Shown here in pieces: positions 1 through 8,125 of a DNA stretch of 8,138 nucleotides. Origin of the DNA: an uncultured Deinococcales bacterium (GTDB lineage: Bacteria > Deinococcota > Deinococci > Deinococcales > Trueperaceae); NCBI GenBank assembly GCA_937934635.1, contig CALGZD010000067.1, positions 1 to 8,138 on the forward strand, read 5' to 3'. The translations under genes were made by a program, and so were the position numbers. Numbering within the stretch: position 1 is the stretch's first letter; each line of letters opens with the position of its first letter. Under the pieces are notes generated by a model. It did not search any database. It was not told the origin of the DNA and was given only the letters and a program-made list of their open reading frames with translations.

Positions 1-1
1 C

Positions 2-175
2 ATGAAATTGAATGCTTGGTGGTTAGATTTTAGGCAGAAAGCACATGTTAAGACATATAAAGGTTCTGAGTTGTGGGATATGCTTTTGCATGTTGGTTTT
101 GAAGATGTTCGAGTAGAGATAGAAAAAGTGGACGTGTTTTGGGGGATGATGGTGGCTCGAGCCAGCTTCAAATAG
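2..175 (+). CDS. C-terminal end of a probable SAM-dependent methyltransferase (5' truncated by window edge)
   Basis: An open frame runs from the left edge to a TAG at 173-175 and gives 57 residues. The ATG at 2-4 is the first full codon in frame, but the protein probably begins outside the window and this Met is probably internal. The piece contains SELWDMLLHVGFEDVRVE followed by FWGMMVARA. A 'GF.DV.VE' strand followed by a short hydrophobic strand ending in 'ARA' is the usual last beta-hairpin of class I (Rossmann-fold) SAM-dependent methyltransferases, where the text before it is often 'LL..GF'. The SAM-binding glycine motif would lie upstream and is not visible, so substrate and exact family cannot be given. 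It ends 18 bp before ligA on the same strand, which suggests cotranscription. The call rests on C-terminal pattern alone. Confidence 0.5.
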   Translation: MKLNAWWLDFRQKAHVKTYKGSELWDMLLHVGFEDVRVEIEKVDVFWGMMVARASFK

Positions 176-190
176 ATATAATATTGCTAG

Positions 191-2194
<2,004 letters not shown>

Positions 2195-2357
2195 GTTATA
2201 CTAAACTAAAAAAAAGAAAGTCATAATTCATCAACAGAAAAAGTTGTCATTAGAACCGAAGGACAGCTCGACTATTAAGTTTCGTTATATTTTTGATTAT
2301 GACATTTATGATTCACTTCGGTATTATAGCCAAATTTGAATAATACTTACAAAAAGA

Positions 2358-2385
2358 GAAGTAGGAGTGTTTAGACTCCTACTTC
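2358..2385 (-). terminator. Rho-independent terminator of the large lipoprotein gene, possibly bidirectional
   Basis: A perfect 11-bp inverted repeat (GAAGTAGGAGT at 2358-2368 and ACTCCTACTTC at 2375-2385) encloses a 6-nt loop. Read on the minus strand it is followed at once by TCTTTTTG, a good U tract, and lies 30 bp after the stop codon of the large gene. On the plus strand it is followed by AATGTTTTAT, a weaker T run, so it may also stop ligA transcription arriving from the left. No other convincing terminator is seen for ligA. Confidence 0.85.
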
Positions 2386-2415
2386 AATGTTTTATAGAAC
2401 TTGATTAACTAAAAT

Positions 2416-5400
2416 CTAGTTAATTTGAATGATACTTGCGACTGAAGGTACACCAGCGCTGTTCACAGCAAAGAGATAGTAATAGCCAGGAACTACTACA
2501 TTTGGATTACTACCTGAAGTTAGCTGATAGGTACCGTTGCCTTGGTTTGTAAAACGCAGTGCATCTTGACGAAGATCACTATTCATCTGGTGTGTTGTTG
2601 CAGAGAATCTGATCATTGTGAAGCGTACAATGTCATTTGCACCTGCACCTGTCATGGTCACGTTGAAGTTTTGGCTGTAACCAATATTGCTTGGTGCAGC
2701 ACTAATCTCTGGACGTGCAGCGGCACTACCATCTGCATTGAACAGATAAGGTGGAGAATAGATCTCACCATTTTGATGGTCAACAGCACAACGACATAAA
2801 CCACCACCAGCAGCAAGTACACGACCATCTTGAAGTAGCGTAGCTGTTGAGTGATAGTTACGTGGTTCACCTACAGCTGCTGTATCGCGCCAAGTATTGG
2901 TTGCTGGGTTATACATTTCAGTGACAAGACGTGAGCCACCATCATTAAATTCAACCCCTGTGCTATTACCACCTACAACAAAGATTTCACCATTCGGAAG
3001 AATAATTGTGTCGTGGAAGCTGCGTGAAAGACGCATTGGCGCTAACTTTGTAACGACAGGATTTGTACTATTGATATCAATTAGTATATTGCTATTTAAA
3101 CTACCTGGTGTGTTTTGCTGAGGTGTTCCACCTGTCATCATGATTTGACCATCGTCAATCATGATTGCTGTAGCCCATTGACGATACACTTCATCGGTTA
3201 CACCATCTTGGTTACGGCTACCTCTGCTAGTTGTTGTACCGCTACCTCCAGTTGTAACTTCATGCATCTGTGTCGTACCACCAGAGTGAAAGATTGTTCC
3301 CCTTGGTGTTAGGTGCATCTGAGGATACCAATCAGGTGTTTCAAGTCCTGCTTGGTTTGTACCTGCAAGATCTATACCTGGTAGATTTCTCCAGACTCCG
3401 TCTTCAAAGAAACTTGTTGTGCGATTTGCGCTATCCCCCAAAGAAACAATAACATCGTCTTTAGCATCTACCACTGCAGTACCGTACCAGTGTGCATTTG
3501 GCATTTCTGCTAAACGTGACCAAGTGCTGCCATTAAAGACACTCACTTTACGGCGGCTAACAAGTCCATCGCCACCGCCAGCAGCAAACACTGTCCCATC
3601 AGATAAGGTCACCAGACCTGCACAGAACATATCGTGAGTAGGATTATCGGCTTCTTCGAAAGTTCCTGTATTTGGATTAAAGATTGTTGCTTCTGTGAAA
3701 TTTGCATCTGGTCTACCAAAAAAACCATTCACATCATAAGAAGCCCAAGCAAGCACACGACCATCTATTAAATTAGCCATGTGTGTAGCAATCAGTGGCC
3801 AAGGTCTTACAGCACTCCATTGTCCACTACCGCTTGAGGCAACGATAATAGAGTCCTGCTCGGTTGGCGTTGGATTAGTTGGGTCGGTTGGGTCGGTTGG
3901 GTCAGTTGGGTCAGTTGGATCGGTTGGGTTATTCGGATCGGTTGGGTTATTCGGATTTGTTGGGTCAGTTGGGTCAGTTGGGTCAACAACCCCTGCACCA
4001 CCCAATACACAGGTATCAAAGTGAGCGATTGAATCACTGTAAAGAGTTGCTACAGCAAAACTTGTATTAGCTGGAGCTGCAAGATTGGCACCGTATTTTT
4101 GGTAAGTAGCAGTATTTACAGTAACTGGTTGATCTTGAATCAACTGGAAATTGCTATCCAGATAACTCAAGGTCATACTTGTGAAGCCTGAACCGTTATC
4201 TTTAGCTTGGCAACTTAGTGTCAAGTCTGCGCCCGCAGTTATTGGTACTTCTTGATATAAGCATCCGCTATTTGTGACTCTTAGTGCTGAAGTACCTGTA
4301 TTTGCATCGTTGTCAACAGATAGACCTTGTGCTGAACAATCTAACCAGCCAGTTCTTCCATTTTCGAAACCACCGTTTGTAAGTAAGTTATCTCCAGTTG
4401 GTGGCGCAGGTGGTGGCGCAGGTGGTGCTACACCGTCACCAGCAAGAATACAGCGATCAAATCTAGCATCTGACTCACTATAGAATGTTACAACTGCGAA
4501 AGCAGTATTTGCAGGCGCAACCTGATTGATGTCGTATTTTTGATACGAGGTCGTTGTAATTGGTGTTGACTGCTCTGCCAATGATTGGAAATTACTATCT
4601 AGATAACTAAAGGTCATACTTGCAAAACGGCTGTCGGAACGTTTAGCTAAACAAGAGAGTGTCAAATCAGAACCTACAGTTGTTGCGACTTCTTGATAAA
4701 CACAACCATCGTTAGTTACTCGAAGTGCTGAATTACCACTGACTGCGTCAGCATCTGTACTGATTCCTTGTGCAGAGCAGTTAATCCAACCTGCTTGACC
4801 ATTTTCAAAATCACCATTGATGAGTGCATTTGGACCTGTTGGAGGTGCAGGAGGTGCAGGAGGTTGTGGAATACCACTAGCAGGTGATAGGACACAATTA
4901 TCTACCGTTGCATCATCTTGGCTGTAAAGTACGGCTACTGCTCTTGCAGTGCCTGCTGGTGCTACTGCAGTTAGTGAAAGTTGGTTGTAAGCACTACCAA
5001 CGATTTCTTTGATTTCTCCAGGGAATTCAGCAGAGTAATCTTCATTGTTAAAAGACAACGCGAGTGAAGACCAGATACTTGCGTCATTTCGTTTGACATC
5101 GCAAGTGAGTGTGTAGGTTTCACCAACAATGGCAGGAACTTCTTGGAATAAACATGCGCCATTGACTGAAAGGTTTAATGCATTCGTTCCCTCAGTTGCA
5201 TCATTAACTATCCTAGTTTGTCCAGCGCCACAAATTGACCAACTTGCTTGGTTATTTTCAAAGCCACCATTGACAAGTAGGTTGTTTGGATTTGATGGTG
5301 TTGGATTAGTTGGATCGACTGGGTCAACAGGGTTAGTAGGATCAACTGGATTAGTTGGATCGTTTGGATTAGTTGGAGGTGGTGGATTAACAGGATTACC

Positions 5401-7788
5401 CTCTGCTGGAGGTGGAATCACAGGTGTGATTATTGGAAGTGGATTAGGATTTTGTGTTGCTCCTGTATCTGTACTTAAGCGTGTTTCACCAGCAGCTAAA
5501 CCAAATTTTTGGATAAAGTCGCCACCGTAAGTGCTAGCAGGAATGCCTGTAAAGCCTGCATTTGTTACGTAAGCAAATCCACCATTTGTAGAAGTTATGC
5601 TTACAGCACCAGTCGCACGATCCCAAACCCCTTGTGTAGCTGAGCTAAAGAATGATGTTCTCTTCTCAATATTTGCTGCTTGATCAGCCCAATCAAGTGT
5701 AATCAGTGGAATGCTGTAGTAGCTTGAGTAAAGCTCTAAGAAAGCTTCTGTCCAGTCGTAAACTAGGCTTCGACCAGGTGTGCCACCTGTATAGTTTCTC
5801 AAATTTTGTTGATGGAAGTAATGCATGTATGGCTGTAAGCTAGTTACATGACGTAAGGTGATTTCAGCATCTAGTTCTAGCATACGTTCATAGGTCAAGT
5901 CTTGATCAAAGAAATTGTTACCAAAACCATCGACAAATTGACCATTTGCACCAAAGAGAAAATTGAATTCATCAATATTTCCAGTTGGTTCATTAACATT
6001 GAAGAAAATGTAGGTTGGATAACGAGGGATTAAGAAAACTGATGGATAAAGTGGGTGTTGACGACCACATACTTCACAAATACCCCGTTGGCTAAGCACT
6101 GAGTGGTTAGAGCCAATGTAGCGTATACCCGCTGCGGTTAAGGCATTCATAAGACCTACACTAGAGCTTTCCAAGCCATTATCGATCACACTTGGGCTAA
6201 GCGGATCAGGGTTAAATTGACCTAAGCCAGAGAATGCACTTGTTACTACACTATTTGGATTAAAAGGAATTCCAAGTTGAAGTAGTTTTTGACTGTTACA
6301 GACTAATTCTTTAAGTGCAATTTCTTCACCAGGAGAAGCGGGGTTAAAGCCAGTAATTGATATGTCATTACAGGTAAAGCCTTTAAAAGTTCCATTAATA
6401 ATTGATTCTTCAGGATTGTAAAGTGGGTCTGAAGCATTATCGTAGCCTGGGCTTTCAAAGTTCATTCGACGTTCTGTGTAGGTATGACTTACCCAGTCAA
6501 ACTCATCTTTTAAGCATAGTGTTGCACCTTCAAGCGTTGCAGCATTGCTACAATCTACAGCTTCTGTTAATTCGCCTTGTGCAGCAACAATTAAGTTTGA
6601 AATATTTAGGTTTGGTGCAACAGGGAATCGTGCTTTAAGATCATCTAATTGTGCTTTTGTGCTTTGCGCATCAAAGCCAGTAATTCGATATGTTTCGGTG
6701 CCATTGGCGTTCAAAGCTGGATCCCAAACTAATGATGCTTGATACCAGTCATCAATATCTAATTGTAGATACATTTCACGTGCACCAATAAATACACCTT
6801 GTGTAACCCATTTGAAAAGATCATAGCTAAGGAGTGATGTATGTGTTAAAAAGAAGTTTTGCCCCATAGTCAGACTTAGAATTTCACGATTATCTGCGGT
6901 TCTAGAAACTGCGCCTACAATTTGGTTTGAAACATCACTTCGAAGAATTGGTGTTGTAGTAACGCCTGCAGGACACTCGACTGCTGGGTCTTCGCTACAA
7001 ACTGTTGCCAAATTTACAAAGGCGTTTTTGATTGGAATGCTTGCGGTTGGTTTGAGTGAAGAGAATATAGTTTCTCCACCAGAAGCAATGCCAAAGTTTA
7101 AAGGTGCAGCAGCAGTTGTACTTACACTAGCTGCTTCACGAAGACCTAAGTCTTCTGGAAAGGCACCTGGAAAACTATCCAGTGAAAGTTGACGTACGTT
7201 AAACTCACGCATATATTGCCAGAGTAAATTCCACTCTGCTGTGTCAAATGCGCTTTCAAACACACCAGCATTGTTGAAGGTCAAGCTACCGTTTGTGAGC
7301 ACGATACCTTGATAGTTACCATCACCATTTGTGGCAATTAATCGACCTTCTGTAAGCTGTTCGGTAGTAGCAATCATGACATCAAAAGGAATGCCGATTT
7401 GCTCCGCAAAAAACGTTGCTGCATCCAGTGAAGGATCAACACCATCTCTGACATTTGGATTACCGTTAGCACTGATGATAAGAAGTTTCATATTCACTCG
7501 TGATGAGCCAGTGACACCTAGTGGTTTTAGACCCGTGATGAATGAAACGTCTGTATCCCCAGAAGCTTGGTAAGCAGTTTCTCCATGAGAGAAATTTCTG
7601 AAGTTTAGTTCTTCAAGATTAAGAATGCCACTATCTTCAGTGACTGCTCCTATGACTTTGTTGGCTTCTAAAAATGAAGGCTGAACCTTCGTTGGTGAGC
7701 TATTCTGCCCACAGCCAATAATAAATAGTACGAAAAATATCCCCCATAGAATGATGGAGGTCATCCGCTGCCTTTTTGTGGAAAACAT
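2416..7788 (-). CDS. Giant lipoprotein: Agd3/CE18-like deacetylase + three CBM-like modules + galactose oxidase-like copper radical oxidase
   Basis: A 1790-residue envelope protein with two enzyme halves. Order: lipoprotein signal peptide 1-26; N-terminal alpha/beta domain about 98-335; deacetylase-like domain about 336-715; beta-rich tail to about 778; Pro/Asn linker 779-834; three related Cys modules (835-969, 986-1117, 1133-1264) separated by PPAPP linkers; Asp-Pro-Thr linker 1268-1309; galactose oxidase-like Kelch propeller about 1320-1690; DUF1929-type E-set domain about 1690-1790. The C-terminal half is clear from family knowledge: C1389, Y1435, Y1645, H1646 and H1733 match the copper and radical residues of galactose oxidase. 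The N-terminal half resembles Agd3-type polysaccharide deacetylases by its LDIDDWY, SHTYT, PRYPTYIFFNV and FHQQNLRNY blocks. Inferred role: modification of an extracellular or envelope polysaccharide. Start: ATG at 7788 keeps the basic n-region KRQR; M9 (ATG at 7764) has a better AAGG sequence upstream but would lose those charges. The gene stands alone on its strand in the window, with its own promoter and terminator. The reading frame is uninterrupted. Confidence 0.93.
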   Translation of the reverse strand: MFSTKRQRMTSIILWGIFFVLFIIGCGQNSSPTKVQPSFLEANKVIGAVTEDSGILNLEELNFRNFSHGETAYQASGDTDVSFITGLKPLGVTGSSRVNMKLLIISANGNPNVRDGVDPSLDAATFFAEQIGIPFDVMIATTEQLTEGRLIATNGDGNYQGIVLTNGSLTFNNAGVFESAFDTAEWNLLWQYMREFNVRQLSLDSFPGAFPEDLGLREAASVSTTAAAPLNFGIASGGETIFSSLKPTASIPIKNAFVNLATVCSEDPAVECPAGVTTTPILRSDVSNQIVGAVSRTADNREILSLTMGQNFFLTHTSLLSYDLFKWVTQGVFIGAREMYLQLDIDDWYQASLVWDPALNANGTETYRITGFDAQSTKAQLDDLKARFPVAPNLNISNLIVAAQGELTEAVDCSNAATLEGATLCLKDEFDWVSHTYTERRMNFESPGYDNASDPLYNPEESIINGTFKGFTCNDISITGFNPASPGEEIALKELVCNSQKLLQLGIPFNPNSVVTSAFSGLGQFNPDPLSPSVIDNGLESSSVGLMNALTAAGIRYIGSNHSVLSQRGICEVCGRQHPLYPSVFLIPRYPTYIFFNVNEPTGNIDEFNFLFGANGQFVDGFGNNFFDQDLTYERMLELDAEITLRHVTSLQPYMHYFHQQNLRNYTGGTPGRSLVYDWTEAFLELYSSYYSIPLITLDWADQAANIEKRTSFFSSATQGVWDRATGAVSITSTNGGFAYVTNAGFTGIPASTYGGDFIQKFGLAAGETRLSTDTGATQNPNPLPIITPVIPPPAEGNPVNPPPPTNPNDPTNPVDPTNPVDPVDPTNPTPSNPNNLLVNGGFENNQASWSICGAGQTRIVNDATEGTNALNLSVNGACLFQEVPAIVGETYTLTCDVKRNDASIWSSLALSFNNEDYSAEFPGEIKEIVGSAYNQLSLTAVAPAGTARAVAVLYSQDDATVDNCVLSPASGIPQPPAPPAPPTGPNALINGDFENGQAGWINCSAQGISTDADAVSGNSALRVTNDGCVYQEVATTVGSDLTLSCLAKRSDSRFASMTFSYLDSNFQSLAEQSTPITTTSYQKYDINQVAPANTAFAVVTFYSESDARFDRCILAGDGVAPPAPPPAPPTGDNLLTNGGFENGRTGWLDCSAQGLSVDNDANTGTSALRVTNSGCLYQEVPITAGADLTLSCQAKDNGSGFTSMTLSYLDSNFQLIQDQPVTVNTATYQKYGANLAAPANTSFAVATLYSDSIAHFDTCVLGGAGVVDPTDPTDPTNPNNPTDPNNPTDPTDPTDPTDPTDPTNPTPTEQDSIIVASSGSGQWSAVRPWPLIATHMANLIDGRVLAWASYDVNGFFGRPDANFTEATIFNPNTGTFEEADNPTHDMFCAGLVTLSDGTVFAAGGGDGLVSRRKVSVFNGSTWSRLAEMPNAHWYGTAVVDAKDDVIVSLGDSANRTTSFFEDGVWRNLPGIDLAGTNQAGLETPDWYPQMHLTPRGTIFHSGGTTQMHEVTTGGSGTTTSRGSRNQDGVTDEVYRQWATAIMIDDGQIMMTGGTPQQNTPGSLNSNILIDINSTNPVVTKLAPMRLSRSFHDTIILPNGEIFVVGGNSTGVEFNDGGSRLVTEMYNPATNTWRDTAAVGEPRNYHSTATLLQDGRVLAAGGGLCRCAVDHQNGEIYSPPYLFNADGSAAARPEISAAPSNIGYSQNFNVTMTGAGANDIVRFTMIRFSATTHQMNSDLRQDALRFTNQGNGTYQLTSGSNPNVVVPGYYYLFAVNSAGVPSVASIIQIN
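2419..3831 (-). other. Galactose oxidase-like copper radical oxidase region, AA5-like (residues 1320-1790)
   Basis: This region aligns by eye along its whole length with galactose oxidase. It starts at GQWSAVRPWPL, then HDMFCAG (C1389 equals Cys228), HWYGTAV (Y1435 equals Tyr272, the thioether partner), FHDTIILPNGEIFVVGG, RNYHSTATLL (Y1645 and H1646 equal Tyr495 and His496), GGGLCRC, IYSPPYLF, TTHQMNSDLR (H1733 equals His581) and PGYYYLFAVNSAGVPSVAS, the conserved end of the DUF1929 E-set domain. All residues for the Cu-tyrosyl radical site are thus present, so oxidation of an alcohol or aldehyde with O2 and H2O2 release is expected. Known relatives include galactose oxidase, glyoxal oxidases and bacterial GlxA. 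The galactose-contacting Arg330 is not conserved, so the substrate is open. Confidence 0.9.
3862..3987 (-). repeat. (Asp-Pro-Thr)n linker encoded by 9-bp tandem repeats (residues 1268-1309)
   Basis: On the plus strand the DNA repeats GTTGGGTCA/G many times, which reads DPT on the minus strand. A central part carries two copies of an 18-bp unit (GATCGGTTGGGTTATTCG), giving NNPTDPNNPTDP. All units are multiples of three, so copy-number change would alter linker length without breaking the frame. The linker separates module 3 from the oxidase domain. Confidence 0.9.
3997..4392 (-). repeat. CBM-like module 3 (residues 1133-1264)
   Basis: It starts with NLLTNGGFENGRTGW and contains CSAQGLS, SALRVTN, GCLYQEV and TLSCQAKDNG, ending at DTCVL. 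Cysteines are C1151, C1176, C1193 and C1260. The block SMT(F/L)SYLDSNFQ is shared almost unchanged with module 2, which points to a fairly recent internal duplication. Confidence 0.7.
4438..4833 (-). repeat. CBM-like module 2 (residues 986-1117)
   Basis: It starts with ALINGDFENGQAGW and contains CSAQGIS, SALRVTN, GCVYQEV and TLSCLAKRSD, ending at DRCIL. Cysteines are C1004, C1029, C1046 and C1113. It is clearly closer to module 3 than to module 1 and is preceded by a PPAPPAPPTG linker. Probably a beta-sandwich binding module that holds the enzyme on its glycan. Confidence 0.7.
4882..5286 (-). repeat. CBM-like module 1 (residues 835-969)
   Basis: The module opens with NLLVNGGFENNQASW, a start typical of jelly-roll carbohydrate-binding modules of the CBM4/9 or galactose-binding-like type. 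It has four cysteines (C853, C879, C896, C965) in positions shared by all three copies, suggesting two disulfides per module. This is the most divergent of the three copies. Ligand unknown. Confidence 0.7.
5287..5454 (-). repeat. Pro/Asn/Asp-rich linker before the CBM-like modules (residues 779-834)
   Basis: Low-complexity sequence with PPPAEG, NPPPPTNP and repeated DPTNPV units. It separates the deacetylase half from the binding modules. The composition is typical of flexible extracellular linkers in multidomain carbohydrate-active enzymes. Confidence 0.8.
5644..7491 (-). other. Agd3/CE18-like polysaccharide deacetylase region (residues 100-715)
   Basis: Residues 100-335 form an alpha/beta domain beginning with a KLLIISANGNP strand, placed like the N-terminal domain of Agd3, the fungal galactosaminogalactan deacetylase. 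Residues 336-715 carry what look like the NodB-type motifs in order: LDIDDWY with the Asp pair D346-D347, then WVSHTYTE with H435, then PRYPTYIFFNV with R589, and YFHQQNLRNY with H659. In NodB-fold deacetylases an Asp and two His bind the metal, and a further His acts as general acid. The second His of the expected H-x3-H is E439 here. A CxxC pair (C571, C574) precedes the third motif. The fold assignment comes from remembered motifs, not from a profile search; substrate is unknown, with N-acetylated hexosamine polymers most likely. Confidence 0.65.
7711..7788 (-). other. Lipoprotein (type II) signal peptide of the giant protein
   Basis: Residues 1-26 show a basic n-region (K5, R6, R8), a hydrophobic stretch at 11-24 and the lipobox I-I-G-C ending at C26, the predicted lipidated cysteine. 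The next residues are G27 and Q28, with no Asp at +2. By the Escherichia coli Lol rule this would favour the outer membrane. Whether the protein faces the periplasm or the cell surface cannot be read from the sequence. Confidence 0.85.
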
Positions 7789-7790
7789 GT

Positions 7791-7800
7791 TCTCTCTTTC
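7791..7800 (-). promoter_or_regulatory. Purine-rich ribosome binding site of the giant lipoprotein
   Basis: On the minus strand GAAAGAGAGA ends 2 nt before the ATG at 7788, with the AGAG core in the range used by Shine-Dalgarno sites. It is not a perfect AGGAGG match. It supports the start that keeps the basic n-region of the signal peptide. The rival start at 7764 is preceded by AAGG at 6 nt. Confidence 0.5.
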
Positions 7801-7829
7801 TATATTTTGAGTAGGTTTTTTGTGTTGAA

Positions 7830-7858
7830 GTTATACTGTTAGCGTTTCCACGTAACAA
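7830..7858 (-). promoter_or_regulatory. Putative sigma70-type promoter of the giant lipoprotein gene
   Basis: On the minus strand TTGTTA (7853-7858) and TATAAC (7830-7835) are separated by exactly 17 bp. They match 4 of 6 and 5 of 6 consensus bases. Transcription would start near 7823, giving a leader of about 35 nt. The -35 box and most of the -10 box lie inside the left copy of the 59-bp direct repeat, so a mobile or spreading repeat may have supplied this promoter. Confidence 0.5.
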
Positions 7859-7890
7859 CTGTACACACTAAGTGAGTTAATTCTTACTCG
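7832..7890. repeat. 59-bp direct repeat, copy 1
   Basis: The stretch from TATACTGTTAGCG to TTCTTACTCG matches 8067-8125 with two mismatches (7838 G/T and 7847 T/G). Copies are 235 bp apart, start to start. It contains short self-complementary parts (TAACAACT with AGTGAGTTA, and GAGT with ACTC around TAATTCTT). After the matched part both copies go on to a GCTCGC a few bases later (7896-7901 and 8133-8138), so the true unit may be longer. No ORF and no recognised family. Confidence 0.9.
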
Positions 7891-7902
7891 CACTCCGCTC
7901 GC

Positions 7903-7928
7903 CGATTCACTGCTGTTGCAGTGAATCG
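7903..7928. repeat. Perfect 11-bp inverted repeat with 4-nt loop
   Basis: CGATTCACTGC (7903-7913) and GCAGTGAATCG (7918-7928) pair fully around the loop TGTT. It follows repeat copy 1 closely and has no T tract on either strand, so it does not look like an intrinsic terminator. It may be the structured core of the intergenic repeat element or a protein-binding site. Confidence 0.8.
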
Positions 7929-8066
7929 TGGAACTGCTATGTATACGCTCGGCAAACTTGCAGACCACTACCTCTATATTGAATGTTAATCAGAACTAAC
8001 AAGTATTTAGGGTTTAGTGGGATTAAGTGTGATTAACCATTACCTTAAGCTTAAATTGGCATTTCC

Positions 8067-8125
8067 TATACTTTTAGCGTTGCCACGTAACAACTGTACA
8101 CACTAAGTGAGTTAATTCTTACTCG
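8067..8125. repeat. 59-bp direct repeat, copy 2
   Basis: This is the second copy of the element at 7832-7890. It keeps the TTGTTA (minus strand, 8088-8093), but the -10 position reads TATAGG, a weaker match, so it is less likely to act as a promoter. It is followed by TTACGAAGCTCGC at the window edge, so any hairpin beyond it is out of view. Confidence 0.9.

Noticed and set aside
177..182. Perfect TATAAT just before ligA
   Set aside because: No -35 hexamer lies 16-18 bp upstream, no extended -10 TG is present, and the predicted start would leave only about 5 nt before the ATG. The region is AT-rich, so a chance match is likely; cotranscription with the upstream gene is simpler.
3779..4024. 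Plus-strand open frame of Gly-Ser-Val repeats
   Set aside because: It is the complement of the DPT-coding tandem repeats of the giant gene. It has no start signal of its own.
5129..5530. 133-codon open frame on the plus strand inside the giant gene
   Set aside because: It is antisense to CBM-like module 1 and its Pro-rich linker, has no ribosome binding site, and its Gly/Val/Ser-rich composition is explained by the Pro/Asn/Asp-rich linker on the other strand.
7838..7890. Integron attC-like site suggested by GTTA and TAAC words in the direct repeat
   Set aside because: GTTAGCG does not fit the GTTRRRY core and ACGTAAC does not fit RYYYAAC. No paired inner boxes were found and no cassette-like gene lies between the copies.
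7832..8125. CRISPR array
   Set aside because: There are only two repeat copies, spaced 235 bp apart and longer than CRISPR repeats, with no cas genes.
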